This document shows, one piece after another, positions 43,981 to 52,904 of a stretch of DNA of 54,785 nt (position 1 is the first letter of the stretch; the number at the start of each line of letters is the position of its first letter). The position numbers and the translations under genes were made by a program. Below the pieces are notes generated by a model. It saw nothing but the letters and a program-made list of their open reading frames with translations. It was not told the origin of the DNA and searched no databases. Source of the stretch: Phycisphaerae bacterium (GTDB lineage Bacteria > Planctomycetota > Phycisphaerae > Sedimentisphaerales > Anaerohalosphaeraceae); the NCBI GenBank assembly GCA_018052735.1, contig JAGPMT010000016.1:1-54785 (forward strand). The letters are read 5' to 3'.

Positions 43981-45768
43981 ATGAGATACAGTGGAACCGG
44001 AAAAGCGATATTCTGCATTCTATGGATGGTTCTAATAGGGCAGATGGGGCGTGCTGAGAATTTACCCCCTGCCGATTGCATCAGTCTCGACGAAGTACGT
44101 CCTGATATGGATGCCTATTGCTTGACTGTTTTTTCCGGTTCAAAAGTGGAAAAATTCCCCCTCAAAGTCCTCAGTGTTGTGCGAAATCAGCGCCCGGGGC
44201 AGGATATGATTCTTGTTTTGGGCACCGATGAACGCTTCAACCAAGCCGGTGCTGTGCATGGCTGCAGCGGCTCGCCGGTTTATATTGATGGGCGTTTGGC
44301 GGGTGCTTTGGCTGCGGGCTGGGACGGGTCTCTGGATTCTCTGTATCTTGTTCGTCCTATTAAAGATATGCTTGAGGTTGGTACTGCCCAAGGAACAAAG
44401 GTTTCTGCTTCAACTACAGCAGCCTTCGATTTTTCACAACCCCTTGATTTAGAGGTATATTATCGTCAATATATGGAGCGTCTGCAGGAACGCCGGACCG
44501 ATAACGACCTTCTGCTGCCGCTGTCAACCTCCTTACCGGCTGAAGTATGTCAGCAGTACAGCACTGTATTGCGCCGGATCGGGCTGATGCCCGCAGCCGC
44601 CGGACCTGCCGTTTTAACGGCAACGGCGGAGGATGCAGGCAATTTTGAACCGGGCAGCGTGCTGGCAGTCGTCCTATGCGGCGGGGATATATCGCTGTCC
44701 GGCATTGGCACTGCAACGGCAATCGTCGGTGACCAAATCTATGGTTTCGGGCATAGTCTTAACGGTTTAGGTCCAGTCAATCTGCCCATTGCCGCCGGAG
44801 TGGTGCATACGGTTGTGGCCAGCCGCTCATATTCTTTCAAATTGTCCTCACCGGGACCCATTTTAGGAACTCTGGAATTTGACCAAAACTGCGCCGTTAG
44901 GGGAACAATCGGCAAAATACCCCGCACCATTCCCCTGCAAATCGAAGTCAGCCGTTTTAATGACCCCCGGCAGCGGGTATATAACTGCTTTTTGGCCGAC
45001 GACCGCGGTATGACGCCGTCCATTCTGCAGGTTGTTCTCAGCGGTGCCGCTCAGATGCAGGGGCCTTTGCCTTCCGAACATACAGTCCGCTATGCCGGTC
45101 AGATTGTTCTGGAAGACGGACAACCGCTTCTGATTGATAATGTTTCCTCCGGGCGCCAGCTCAGCGATGTTGTTTCTGATGCTGCCTCCGCTGTAGACTT
45201 GCTGATGAATAATCCTTTTGGCCCAGTTCCGATTCGCTCGATCAATGCCCGAATCGAAATTGATCCCGTCAGCATAGCCGCCTCCATCTGGAAAGTGAAC
45301 GTCTCTAATGCCCGCGTCCGTCCCGGTCAAACCATCACAGCGGAAGTAACTCTCCGGTCATTTAGGGCCCCCGAAAAAACAGCAGCCATAGAGTTGAAGG
45401 TGCCGGAAACCCTTGATGCCGGAAAGTATAAAATACACATTTTCGGCGCTGCCGGCTATCAGGCCTTTGTCTCCAAGGCAGCCCCTTATAAATTCCGTGC
45501 CTACGACCTGCCCACCCTCAAGACCGGCCTCGAAGGGTTGTTCAAATACCGCCGTGACCGGCTGTATGCTGTGATGCCGATTCCAGCAACAGGACTGGTT
45601 ATCCGCCAGCATGAGCTGGGGCAGCTTCCTCCCACGAAAGTGCTGCTGATGCAGGATGCCAAACGCCTTCAGCCGCTGGAGCCCTACAATGCTTGGGCGG
45701 AAGGCAGCACCTCTTTGGATGCGGTGGTCGATGGAACTGCCGAGATTGAAATTACAGTAGAAAAGTAA
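43981..45768 (+). CDS. SpoIVB-type (S55) serine peptidase domain protein, secreted
   Basis: 595 residues with a signal peptide (about 1-25, ending GRA). The S55 domain (about 32-340) has RPDMDAYCLTVFSG, the catalytic Ser96 in VHGCSGSPVYIDGRLAGAL, and IYGFGHSLNGLGPVNLPIAAGVVHTVV with the long SYSFKLSSPGPILGTLEFD stretch. These are close to the SpoIVB peptidase family known from sporulation checkpoints, yet it sits in a genome with no sporulation genes here. The C-terminal half looks like beta-rich extracytoplasmic domains (about 430-595). It starts an operon with the beta-propeller gene. Probable envelope protease; substrate unknown. Confidence 0.85.
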   Translation: MRYSGTGKAIFCILWMVLIGQMGRAENLPPADCISLDEVRPDMDAYCLTVFSGSKVEKFPLKVLSVVRNQRPGQDMILVLGTDERFNQAGAVHGCSGSPVYIDGRLAGALAAGWDGSLDSLYLVRPIKDMLEVGTAQGTKVSASTTAAFDFSQPLDLEVYYRQYMERLQERRTDNDLLLPLSTSLPAEVCQQYSTVLRRIGLMPAAAGPAVLTATAEDAGNFEPGSVLAVVLCGGDISLSGIGTATAIVGDQIYGFGHSLNGLGPVNLPIAAGVVHTVVASRSYSFKLSSPGPILGTLEFDQNCAVRGTIGKIPRTIPLQIEVSRFNDPRQRVYNCFLADDRGMTPSILQVVLSGAAQMQGPLPSEHTVRYAGQIVLEDGQPLLIDNVSSGRQLSDVVSDAASAVDLLMNNPFGPVPIRSINARIEIDPVSIAASIWKVNVSNARVRPGQTITAEVTLRSFRAPEKTAAIELKVPETLDAGKYKIHIFGAAGYQAFVSKAAPYKFRAYDLPTLKTGLEGLFKYRRDRLYAVMPIPATGLVIRQHELGQLPPTKVLLMQDAKRLQPLEPYNAWAEGSTSLDAVVDGTAEIEITVEK

Positions 45769-45792
45769 GCAGAGTGCATATAAAGGAGACTT

Positions 45793-47973
45793 ATGAAACT
45801 GAAAATAGCTGCGGTTTTGGGACTGTTTCTGACAGCAGGGGCAGCCGGATGGGCGGTTACCTCTGCCATCATCCGCCATCAAACGGCGGCGGATTTCGGC
45901 AAAGGCAAAACGGATAAGGTCATTGCAGACTCCGCCGGCACACTGCGGCTGGCGCGGCAAAGCAGAGAAATACACTGCGACGGCCTGCTGAATGATGTAT
46001 GGTCGATTCATACTATTCTGGCCGAGCCAGATGGAACGCTGTTTTTGGGAACCGGTCCCAATGCGGCAGTCATCCGTTATGACGGCCGGAAAGCCGAACA
46101 GGTATATCCGCGTGATTCTGCCGATCCCAACCAATCAGCTGATTCGACTATCCGCAACGAACATATCTTTGCTCTGGCGCGCGATGTGGCAGGGCGTTTG
46201 TTGATTGGCGTCAGCGGGACAAAGGGGCGGCTGGTTCGTCTGTCCGGCCAAGCCGAAACGGTGTTTACCGATCCGCGTGTGCAGTATATTTTTGCAATTG
46301 CAGCAGATGCCGATAACAATATCTATCTGGCTACCGGCCCTGAGGGGCTTATCTTTCGATTAGACCCATTTTGCCAGAATCCCGAAGTAATCTGGGATGC
46401 CAAAGATAAAAATATCCTTTCACTGGCGATAAAAGATCATATTCTCTACGCTGGCGCCGACCAGCGCGGTCTGATTTATAAGATCGATACCGTTCAAAAA
46501 CAGACCTCTGTGTTGTATGATGCCGAGCAGGACGAAATCCCGGCATTATGGATTGATTCCGACGGCAATGTCTATGCCGCTGCAACCAGTGCACAGGCCG
46601 CAATGCTCCAGCTCCAGACCCCCGCAGCCCCCCAGCGGCGTGCCCCCGGCCGGCCCGATGTTGACAATGATAAAAGGCCTGTTCCGCTGGAAGGTTCGTT
46701 GAATACCCCCAACAGCAGCGAAACAAAGGAGGAAAAGAAGGAAGCCGCGCCGGCTCCCCAGCCGCCGGCACCGCCGGCAGCCAAGGCCGCCGGTCATATC
46801 TACAAAATAACGCCGGAAGGATTTGTGACCGATATGTTCACTGAAATGGCTGTTCTGTATTCGCTCCATTGCGCCGATGGCAAACTGTGGGTCGGTACCG
46901 GCAATAAGGGACAACTGTTTGCCATTGATCCGGCAGCCGATGAACAGGCACTGGTGTTTGAGGATAAAATATCAACTCAGATTACTTCAGCGCTTCCGGT
47001 CAATGGGGTTATCTATCTGGGGCTGTCCAATCCTGCTCGGCTGATTCAGCTGGACAGTGCTGTGGCGCCGACCGGCACATTTGAGTCAGCTCTGCTGGAT
47101 GCCGGACAGCCCGCACGCTGGGGAAAACTGCAGATTGAAGCCGATATCCCCAAAGGCGGCCGGATTACAATGGCCTGCCGCAGCGGCAATGTTCAGGACC
47201 CCAACGATGCGACATTTTCACCATGGAGTCCGGAAACGGTTATTGATGGTCCGGTCGAATTGGCCTGTCCTGTGGCACGGTTCTGCCAGTACCGGCTGAC
47301 CCTGACGGCCGGCAGCGACAATGCTTCACCGGTGGTGCGGCAGGTAACCGCCGCCTCGGTAATTCCCAATCTGGCTCCGACTGTTGCGGCGGTCAAGGCT
47401 GAACCCTCACGCGACCCTAAAAAAGTCGGCATCATCGACATTTCCTTTTCAGCCCGCGATGATAATCGGGATCAGCTCGAATATACGCTGGAGTTCCGCA
47501 AGCTGGGGTGGACGGTCTGGATTCCGATGAAGGACCAGCTGGATCAAAACCGTTTTGAGTGGGACGGTCGAACCGTTGAGGACGGACGCTATGAAATCCG
47601 CGTTACGGCCAGCGACCGCAAAAGCAATACGCCGGAAGCAGCTCTGACCGGCTCGCGCATCAGCGAACCGGTGGTGATTGACAATACGGCTCCGCAAATT
47701 ACAGATGCCCAGCTGCGCATCGAAGGAACCTCCATTGTGCTGCAGATGACAGTGACCGATGCCTTGTCTGTATTGGGCAGGGTGCAGTACACCGTTGACA
47801 GCAACGAAAAGTGGACAGCTGCGCTGCCGGATGACGGCGTATGCGATACCCTGACCGAACGGTTTACAATGCGGATTGATGATCTCAAATCCGGCCAGCA
47901 CATCGTGGCGGTCTCGGTCTCGGATGACTTGGGAAATACACTCTATAAAACCTATGAGGCTGCGATTCCCTGA
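45793..47973 (+). CDS. Secreted beta-propeller protein with C-terminal Ig/fibronectin-like domains
   Basis: 726 residues, signal peptide or N-terminal anchor about 1-25. Propeller blades repeat as DGTLFLGTGPNAAVIRYDG, GRLLIGVSGTKGRLVRLSG, NIYLATGPEGLIFRLDP, ILYAGADQRGLIYKID and LWVGTGNKGQLFAIDP. They are interrupted by a Pro/Ala/Glu-rich linker (about 285-335). After residue ~460 come beta-sandwich domains (ISFSARDDNRDQLEYTLEFR, VIDNTAPQITDAQL). No catalytic residues recognised. AAAGGAG precedes the ATG, 24 bases after the peptidase gene. Its stop overlaps the start of the fumarase gene. Likely protein- or glycan-binding. Confidence 0.75.
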   Translation: MKLKIAAVLGLFLTAGAAGWAVTSAIIRHQTAADFGKGKTDKVIADSAGTLRLARQSREIHCDGLLNDVWSIHTILAEPDGTLFLGTGPNAAVIRYDGRKAEQVYPRDSADPNQSADSTIRNEHIFALARDVAGRLLIGVSGTKGRLVRLSGQAETVFTDPRVQYIFAIAADADNNIYLATGPEGLIFRLDPFCQNPEVIWDAKDKNILSLAIKDHILYAGADQRGLIYKIDTVQKQTSVLYDAEQDEIPALWIDSDGNVYAAATSAQAAMLQLQTPAAPQRRAPGRPDVDNDKRPVPLEGSLNTPNSSETKEEKKEAAPAPQPPAPPAAKAAGHIYKITPEGFVTDMFTEMAVLYSLHCADGKLWVGTGNKGQLFAIDPAADEQALVFEDKISTQITSALPVNGVIYLGLSNPARLIQLDSAVAPTGTFESALLDAGQPARWGKLQIEADIPKGGRITMACRSGNVQDPNDATFSPWSPETVIDGPVELACPVARFCQYRLTLTAGSDNASPVVRQVTAASVIPNLAPTVAAVKAEPSRDPKKVGIIDISFSARDDNRDQLEYTLEFRKLGWTVWIPMKDQLDQNRFEWDGRTVEDGRYEIRVTASDRKSNTPEAALTGSRISEPVVIDNTAPQITDAQLRIEGTSIVLQMTVTDALSVLGRVQYTVDSNEKWTAALPDDGVCDTLTERFTMRIDDLKSGQHIVAVSVSDDLGNTLYKTYEAAIP

Positions 47974-48836
47974 TGCGAACAATTGCCTACAATCAGGTTG
48001 TCCAATCTGTCGAAACATTGTGCATAGACTGTGCTTTTCAGCTGCCGCCGGATGTTGCACAAGCCCTGCGGCAGGCCGCCGGCAGAGAAACCAATCCTCG
48101 GGCAAGGGAGATTCTCGAACAATTGATTGAAAATGCCCGAATCGCCGCCGAGGAGAGGATTCCGCTCTGTCAGGATACGGGTTTGGCGGTGGTTTTTGTC
48201 CAGCAGGGGGCCGATGTGCAGATTGTGCCGCCGGACGACAAGCCGGCAGCGACAATTGTTGATGCAATCTGCCAAGGCGTAGCGGCCGGCTACGAAAAAG
48301 GATTTCTCCGCAAGAGCGTTGTGGCTGAACCGCTCAACCGGCGGCAGAACACCCAAACCAATACCCCGCCTGTCATTCATTATTCGGTCGTGCCCGGACA
48401 GACGGTTCACATTTCCCTGATGGCCAAAGGCGGCGGCTGTGAAAACAAAAGCTGCTTGCGGATGTTTAATCCAACCGACTCGAAGGAAGCCGTAATAGAC
48501 TGGATTGTCCAAGCAGTCAAGCAGGCCGGCGCCAGCGCCTGTCCGCCCTTTGTGGTGGGTGTGGGGCTGGGCGGCAATTTTGAATTGTCTTGCCTGCTGG
48601 CCAAAAAATCGCTGCTTCGAAAAATCGGAGAGGCAAACCCCGACCCATTCTATGCACAAATGGAGCAGGACCTGCTGGCAGCAGTCAATGCCTCCGGTCT
48701 GGGTCCAATGGGACTGGGCGGCGATACCACCGCATTGGCCGTCTGTATTGAAACCGCCCCGTGCCATATCGCTTCGCTGCCGGCGGCTGTCAACATCGAA
48801 TGCCACAGCCACCGCCATAAAAGCATTACGATTTGA
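47973..48836 (+). CDS. Class I fumarate hydratase/tartrate dehydratase alpha subunit
   Basis: 287 residues. Iron-sulfur dehydratase signature: IPLCQDTGLAVVFV, KGGGCENKSCLRMFNPTD, ACPPFVVGVGLGGNFE, LGPMGLGGDTTALAV and the end NIECHSHRHK. Cysteines for a [4Fe-4S] cluster are present; an extra Cys lies in the SENKS-type loop (CENKSC). Reaction: (S)-malate to fumarate, or a related hydroxyacid dehydration. The beta subunit, which completes the enzyme, is not downstream: the next gene is on the other strand. It must be elsewhere if the enzyme is functional. The start overlaps the propeller gene's stop (TGATG). Confidence 0.88.
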   Translation: MRTIAYNQVVQSVETLCIDCAFQLPPDVAQALRQAAGRETNPRAREILEQLIENARIAAEERIPLCQDTGLAVVFVQQGADVQIVPPDDKPAATIVDAICQGVAAGYEKGFLRKSVVAEPLNRRQNTQTNTPPVIHYSVVPGQTVHISLMAKGGGCENKSCLRMFNPTDSKEAVIDWIVQAVKQAGASACPPFVVGVGLGGNFELSCLLAKKSLLRKIGEANPDPFYAQMEQDLLAAVNASGLGPMGLGGDTTALAVCIETAPCHIASLPAAVNIECHSHRHKSITI

Positions 48837-48843
48837 TTTTTGT

Positions 48844-49956
48844 TTATTTTCCTGCTGGCGGCTGAAAGCAGCTCAATGCCGGCAGGGGCCTTCCGTTGCT
48901 GTCAAAGAGAGCTGTTGCACCGTTGTTCCAGCCGCCGGATTGTCGAATCGGCACCGATTCGGGGTACCACCAAAGAACCCCCATTCCCATGCCGTCCGGC
49001 ACATCCCGAACAGCCTGTACTACATCGCATAAAAACGCCTGCTGACCGGCCGGCGATTTTTCCCATGCCAGATTGTCCTTAAAGGTTCCCCGGCCCGGGT
49101 CAAACGGCTGGTTGAAATAGGCGGTCTCGACGACAAAGACCGGTTTTTTAAATCGCTCGGCGGTCTGCGTCAGGTTCGTTCGCAAATCCGCCAATGTTCC
49201 GTGCCACCACGGGTAGTAACTGAGGCCGATGATGTCGTAAGCGACTCCGTATTGGTCTAAATGGCTGAAAAACCAGTCGGTTTTTTTTGCGTCCCCGCCG
49301 CATTCGATATGAATGACAATCTGGATTGTCTCATTCGGGTCGGCCTGCTTAACGCCGGCGATTCCCGCCTTCAGCAGCGTAGTAAACCGCTGCCATTCAG
49401 CTTCGGGCTCTTTGCCGCTCAATTTGCCGTCCGGCCACAGAAATCCCGGCGCAATCTCATTGCCGATCTGCACCATATCCGGCTGCACGCCGGCTTGGGT
49501 CAATTGCCTTATGACATCAGCACTGTAGAGCTGCACCTGCCGGGTTAAATCTGCAAAACTCAGATTCTCCCACGCCTTGGGTTTGCTCTGATGGCTGGGA
49601 TCAGCCCACGTGTCGGAATAATGAAAATCCAGCAGAAAAACAGCCCCCGCCGCCTTGATGCGTTTGGCCAGATTGATGGTATAAGGGACATCTTGAATCA
49701 CGCCGCCCCGGCCGGACGGCTCGACAAACAGCCGCAGCCGAAAGCAGTTTGCACCGTAGTCGCCCATCAGCTTAATCAAATCCTTCGGCTGCCCATCGTC
49801 CTTAAAAACCACGCCGGTCTCCTCCAACCGGCTGAGCATCGAAATATCCCCGCCGGTCAGAAATGTCCGGTTCTGTGCCGAAAGTCCCGCTGCCAAAACC
49901 AGCACCCACCCGAAACAGATTGCAGCTTTCCACTTTGTCTGTCTTCTTGTCTGCAT
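48844..49956 (-). CDS. GH53 arabinogalactan endo-beta-1,4-galactanase, secreted
   Basis: 370 residues from the ATG at 49956 with AAAGGA just before it. A longer reading would run into the rsmA gene and give a poor N-terminus. Signal peptide MQTRRQTKWKAAICFGWVLV...LSAQ. TIM-barrel motifs are GGDISMLSRLEETGVVFKDD, FRLRLFVEPSG, VFLLDFHYSDTWADPSHQSKPKAW, acid/base Glu167 in MVQIGNEI, GLSYYPWWHGTL and nucleophile Glu277 in FVVETAY. It cleaves beta-1,4-galactan such as the side chains of pectic rhamnogalacturonan I. With the arabinofuranosidase at 5-9.6 kb it suggests pectin side-chain use. Confidence 0.93.
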   Translation of the reverse strand: MQTRRQTKWKAAICFGWVLVLAAGLSAQNRTFLTGGDISMLSRLEETGVVFKDDGQPKDLIKLMGDYGANCFRLRLFVEPSGRGGVIQDVPYTINLAKRIKAAGAVFLLDFHYSDTWADPSHQSKPKAWENLSFADLTRQVQLYSADVIRQLTQAGVQPDMVQIGNEIAPGFLWPDGKLSGKEPEAEWQRFTTLLKAGIAGVKQADPNETIQIVIHIECGGDAKKTDWFFSHLDQYGVAYDIIGLSYYPWWHGTLADLRTNLTQTAERFKKPVFVVETAYFNQPFDPGRGTFKDNLAWEKSPAGQQAFLCDVVQAVRDVPDGMGMGVLWWYPESVPIRQSGGWNNGATALFDSNGRPLPALSCFQPPAGK

Positions 49957-50000
49957 AGGTTTCCTTTCAGCTGTTAAAAGAAGCTGCCGCATATTGCATG

Positions 50001-50885
50001 CTACCGCCTTTGCTCGTAGCAAAGGTTGGCAACAGAGATATATTGAGCGGCAGAAAGTTCTTCCGGCCGGGAGTGCGGGTCCACAAAGGCCTCCTTGAAA
50101 ATATCCGGCCAGTGGCGAATATGAGCCAAAGAAGCAGGGGCGAACCGGACACAGGCCTTGAGCATTTTGCGCCGGTGAGTCATAAACAGGCCGATGACTT
50201 CCTGAAAGGTATGCATATCATGAATCTGGGCGGCCTTTTTTTCATCCCGAACAAAGCTGACCATGGCCGAATCGACCTGCGGCCGCGGCCAGAAAACCGA
50301 AGGAGGCAGCTTTCGCAGGATATGCACGCTGCCGACGGCAGCCATCAGAATGCTCAAGACGCCGTATTCTTCATGATTGGGCCCTGCCGCCATCCGTTCC
50401 GCTACTTCCTTCTGAACTGTTACATACATTCCCTGTGCCGTAACCGGCCCGCAGATGAGATTGGCCATCACGCAGGAAGCGACGCTGTAGGGCAGGTTGG
50501 CCACCAGCAGAAGACGGCCGCCCAAGCTGTCCTGAGCCGTCTGAAGTGCTTGGAGTATCTCATGGTGAATGGCATTTTTGTTTTCCAGCACATCCATATT
50601 GAACAAGGTAACATTGGGCACAGCCGCCAGCTGACTGCGGGCAATCTTAGCCAGACCGCTATCGTATTCCACGGTAATGACCTGCCCGCAGCGGGGGGCG
50701 ATGGCCTGCGTCAAGGAGCCGGTGCCGGTGCCGACTTCCAGCACGACATCCTGCTGATGCATCTGAGCTGCATCCAGCAGCAGACGCATCAGGTTGAGGT
50801 CAATCAGAAAGTTTTGCCCCAGCCGCCGGTTGGGCGCTACGCCCGCTCCCGCCAGCAGCCGCTCAATGTCCTGTTTGGTCTGCAT
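50001..50885 (-). CDS. rsmA: 16S rRNA dimethyladenosine transferase RsmA (KsgA)
   Basis: 294 residues, family length. Motifs are RRLGQNFLIDLNLMRLLL, SAM-binding VLEVGTGTGSLTQAIA, VITVEYDSGLAKIA and VANLPYSVASCVMANLI (the NLPY catalytic motif), then a C-terminal helical domain with HRRKMLKACVRF. It dimethylates two adjacent adenosines in helix 45 of 16S rRNA late in 30S assembly. It lies downstream of pdxA on the same strand, an order conserved in enterobacteria. Confidence 0.95.
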   Translation of the reverse strand: MQTKQDIERLLAGAGVAPNRRLGQNFLIDLNLMRLLLDAAQMHQQDVVLEVGTGTGSLTQAIAPRCGQVITVEYDSGLAKIARSQLAAVPNVTLFNMDVLENKNAIHHEILQALQTAQDSLGGRLLLVANLPYSVASCVMANLICGPVTAQGMYVTVQKEVAERMAAGPNHEEYGVLSILMAAVGSVHILRKLPPSVFWPRPQVDSAMVSFVRDEKKAAQIHDMHTFQEVIGLFMTHRRKMLKACVRFAPASLAHIRHWPDIFKEAFVDPHSRPEELSAAQYISVANLCYEQRR

Positions 50886-51035
50886 GATTCAGCAAGTCCG
50901 GAAAATCTTTAACTTCGAAATCCAAAATACAGCCCAAACAGGCAAATAACAAGGAAAATCAAAACATATTGTCTGCATTGTTATGCTGTTTGAAAAGAAC
51001 TCTGTTATTTCGGAAACTATGCCTGTTTTGCCCTG

Positions 51036-52082
51036 TTACTTACCGGTCTGGATTTTGTTTTTTTGGCTCGTCTTTGCCATTTGAACAGCCACCCGAATGG
51101 CTTCCTTCATAGCATTGGGATTGGCAATCCCTTTGCCGGCAATATCAAAGGCTGTACCGTGTCCCGGCGAAGTGCGGATGATCGGCAGTCCCAGTGTTAC
51201 ATTGACCGCCTGATCAAACGCTGCCATCTTGATGGGAATCAGCCCCTGATCATGGTACATTGCCACAACGCCGTCGTAGGCACCGTGAACGGCATGGTAA
51301 AACAGCGTGTCGGCCGGGTAGGGACCCGTGCAGTTGATGCCGGCCTCCTGTGCCAGCAGGATTGCCGGACTGATAATCCGCCGCTCCTCATCGCCGAACT
51401 GACCATCCTCGCCGGCGTGCGGATTCAGACCCGCCACCGCAATATGGGGCTTGGCGATCCCGAAATACTGCTTCAGTGCCATATCCAGAAGGTCTATCGG
51501 CTCAAATACACACCCAATCGTGAATTTGTGCCGTATTTCAAACAGCGGCTCGTGTATCGTGGCTAATGCCAGTTTCAGAGGCCCTGCAACAAACATCATC
51601 ACCTTTCGCGGCGATTTGCAGCGGTCGGCCAGCATCTCAGTATGGCCGGTCCATGGGCTTTCAGCCAGATGCCAGCTGGTTTTGCTGATGGGAGCTGTAA
51701 CAATGGCGTCTATCAGGCCGTCCCGGGCCGCATCGATGGCATCCAGGCAAAACCGCATCGATGCCTCACCTGAAACACGTGTGGAAGCGTGCACCCAGGC
51801 GGGAACCGAATACTCATCGTAATCGGCCACAACGACCTGCCGCGGATAGTTCCGGCTGATTTTTTCATGCGGATGACGCAGCCAGAACGGCTCTACCTCC
51901 GCCAAATCTGCGGCATACTCGAGCTGTTCGTCTAAGCCGAAAATCACAAATTTGGCCAAGCGGCGAATCATCGGGTCGGCAAGGGCCTTCACTACGATTT
52001 CCGGCCCAATGCCTCCGGGATCACCCATCGTGATTCCAATAACCGTGTTATTGCCCAGCAGGTTGTTGATAGTCCCATTCAA
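51036..52082 (-). CDS. pdxA: 4-hydroxythreonine-4-phosphate dehydrogenase PdxA
   Basis: 348 residues, TTG start at 52082 overlapping the ribE stop (TTGA); an ATG 4 bases on is out of frame. Motifs are IGITMGDPGGIGPEIVVKAL, VTAPISKTSWH, GHTEMLADRC (metal His), GLNPHAGEDGQFGDEE with the second His, MYHDQGLIPIKMAAFDQAVNVTLGLPIIRTSPGHGTAFDIAGKG. It oxidises 4-phosphohydroxy-L-threonine with NAD on the way to pyridoxal phosphate. Full length and intact. Its partner pdxJ is not in the window. Confidence 0.95.
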   Translation of the reverse strand: MNGTINNLLGNNTVIGITMGDPGGIGPEIVVKALADPMIRRLAKFVIFGLDEQLEYAADLAEVEPFWLRHPHEKISRNYPRQVVVADYDEYSVPAWVHASTRVSGEASMRFCLDAIDAARDGLIDAIVTAPISKTSWHLAESPWTGHTEMLADRCKSPRKVMMFVAGPLKLALATIHEPLFEIRHKFTIGCVFEPIDLLDMALKQYFGIAKPHIAVAGLNPHAGEDGQFGDEERRIISPAILLAQEAGINCTGPYPADTLFYHAVHGAYDGVVAMYHDQGLIPIKMAAFDQAVNVTLGLPIIRTSPGHGTAFDIAGKGIANPNAMKEAIRVAVQMAKTSQKNKIQTGK

Positions 52083-52717
52083 AAGCCGTAATCTTTCAAC
52101 TTTTCGACAGTGATTGTCTGCTGCGGCAGGATAGCCGACAATTGTTTCTGGATAATTTTGACCAGTATGTCCGTTTCAATATTGACTGCATCGCCGACCT
52201 TTGCTGTCATCCAGCAGGTCTCTTTAATAGTTGTCGGAATCAGGGCGACATCAAAGCCTGCCGCATCGACCCGCGCGACCGTTAAGCTGATGCCGTCGAT
52301 GGCAACAGATCCTTTCAGAACAATTTGGTTTAAAATATCCGTTGGTACTTCAAACCGAAACACTGCAAACTCGCCCTGTCTGCGAATCTCTGCGATGCGT
52401 CCTGTTCCGTCCACATGACCCTGTACAAAATGCCCCCCGAAGCGTCCTTGGGCACTCATCGCCCGCTCCAAGTTGACCTTGGAGCCGACCTTCAGGCGGC
52501 TGAGGGTACTCCGTTTAAGGGTTTCTTCGCTCACATCGCATACCGCACACCCTCCCTCCACCTTGGCGGCGGTCAGGCACACCCCGTTGACTGCGATACT
52601 GTCGCCTGCCCGCACCCCCTCGCCGGCCCGCCCCAGACCGATAACAAGCTGCATCTGCTGTCCCTGCGGCAGAACCTGCCGAATTTCGCCAACTGCTTCT
52701 ATAATACCCGTGAACAT
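52079..52717 (-). CDS. ribE: Riboflavin synthase, alpha chain
   Basis: 212 residues with two lumazine-binding repeats: MFTGIIEAVGEIRQVL ... DSIAVNGVCLTA ... SLEERAMSAQGRFGGHF-like VNLERAMSAQGRFGGHFVQGHVDGTGRI, then KGSVAIDGISLTVARV. It dismutates two 6,7-dimethyl-8-ribityllumazine to riboflavin and pyrimidinedione. It leads an operon with pdxA and, after a 150-base gap, perhaps rsmA. GGGAAAAG before the ATG. The 187 bases upstream contain no recognisable FMN riboswitch. Confidence 0.94.
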   Translation of the reverse strand: MFTGIIEAVGEIRQVLPQGQQMQLVIGLGRAGEGVRAGDSIAVNGVCLTAAKVEGGCAVCDVSEETLKRSTLSRLKVGSKVNLERAMSAQGRFGGHFVQGHVDGTGRIAEIRRQGEFAVFRFEVPTDILNQIVLKGSVAIDGISLTVARVDAAGFDVALIPTTIKETCWMTAKVGDAVNIETDILVKIIQKQLSAILPQQTITVEKLKDYGF

Positions 52718-52904
52718 CGTCTTTTCCCAAATTGTGTTTTTATCAATACTTATAAAAACATCCTACGGCGGAATACCTCAAAAGTCAACACTTGTTTTCT
52801 GTAGGAAAGTCGTATGAATCAAGACACGATAACCAAGGATAAAAAATATGAGGACACCGGAATGTGGGTATGCAGACTAATCTTGCAGAAATCTTTTATT
52901 TTTT

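Noticed and set aside
45358-46134. Open frame of 258 codons on the minus strand across the S55/propeller junction
   Set aside because: Spans two well-supported genes on the other strand and has no recognisable product.
47952-48818. Open frame of 288 codons on the minus strand
   Set aside because: Antisense to the fumarase alpha gene, no known domain, no ribosome site.
49957-50022. 22-residue upstream extension of the GH53 gene
   Set aside because: Would overlap rsmA; the ATG at 49956 has a good ribosome site and begins a normal signal peptide.
49998-50912. Open frame of 304 codons on the plus strand
   Set aside because: Antisense to rsmA; composition and lack of motifs mark it as a shadow.
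52718-52904. Possible FMN riboswitch upstream of riboflavin synthase
   Set aside because: The conserved RFN element boxes are not seen and the gap is short; only the transposase remnant's start follows.
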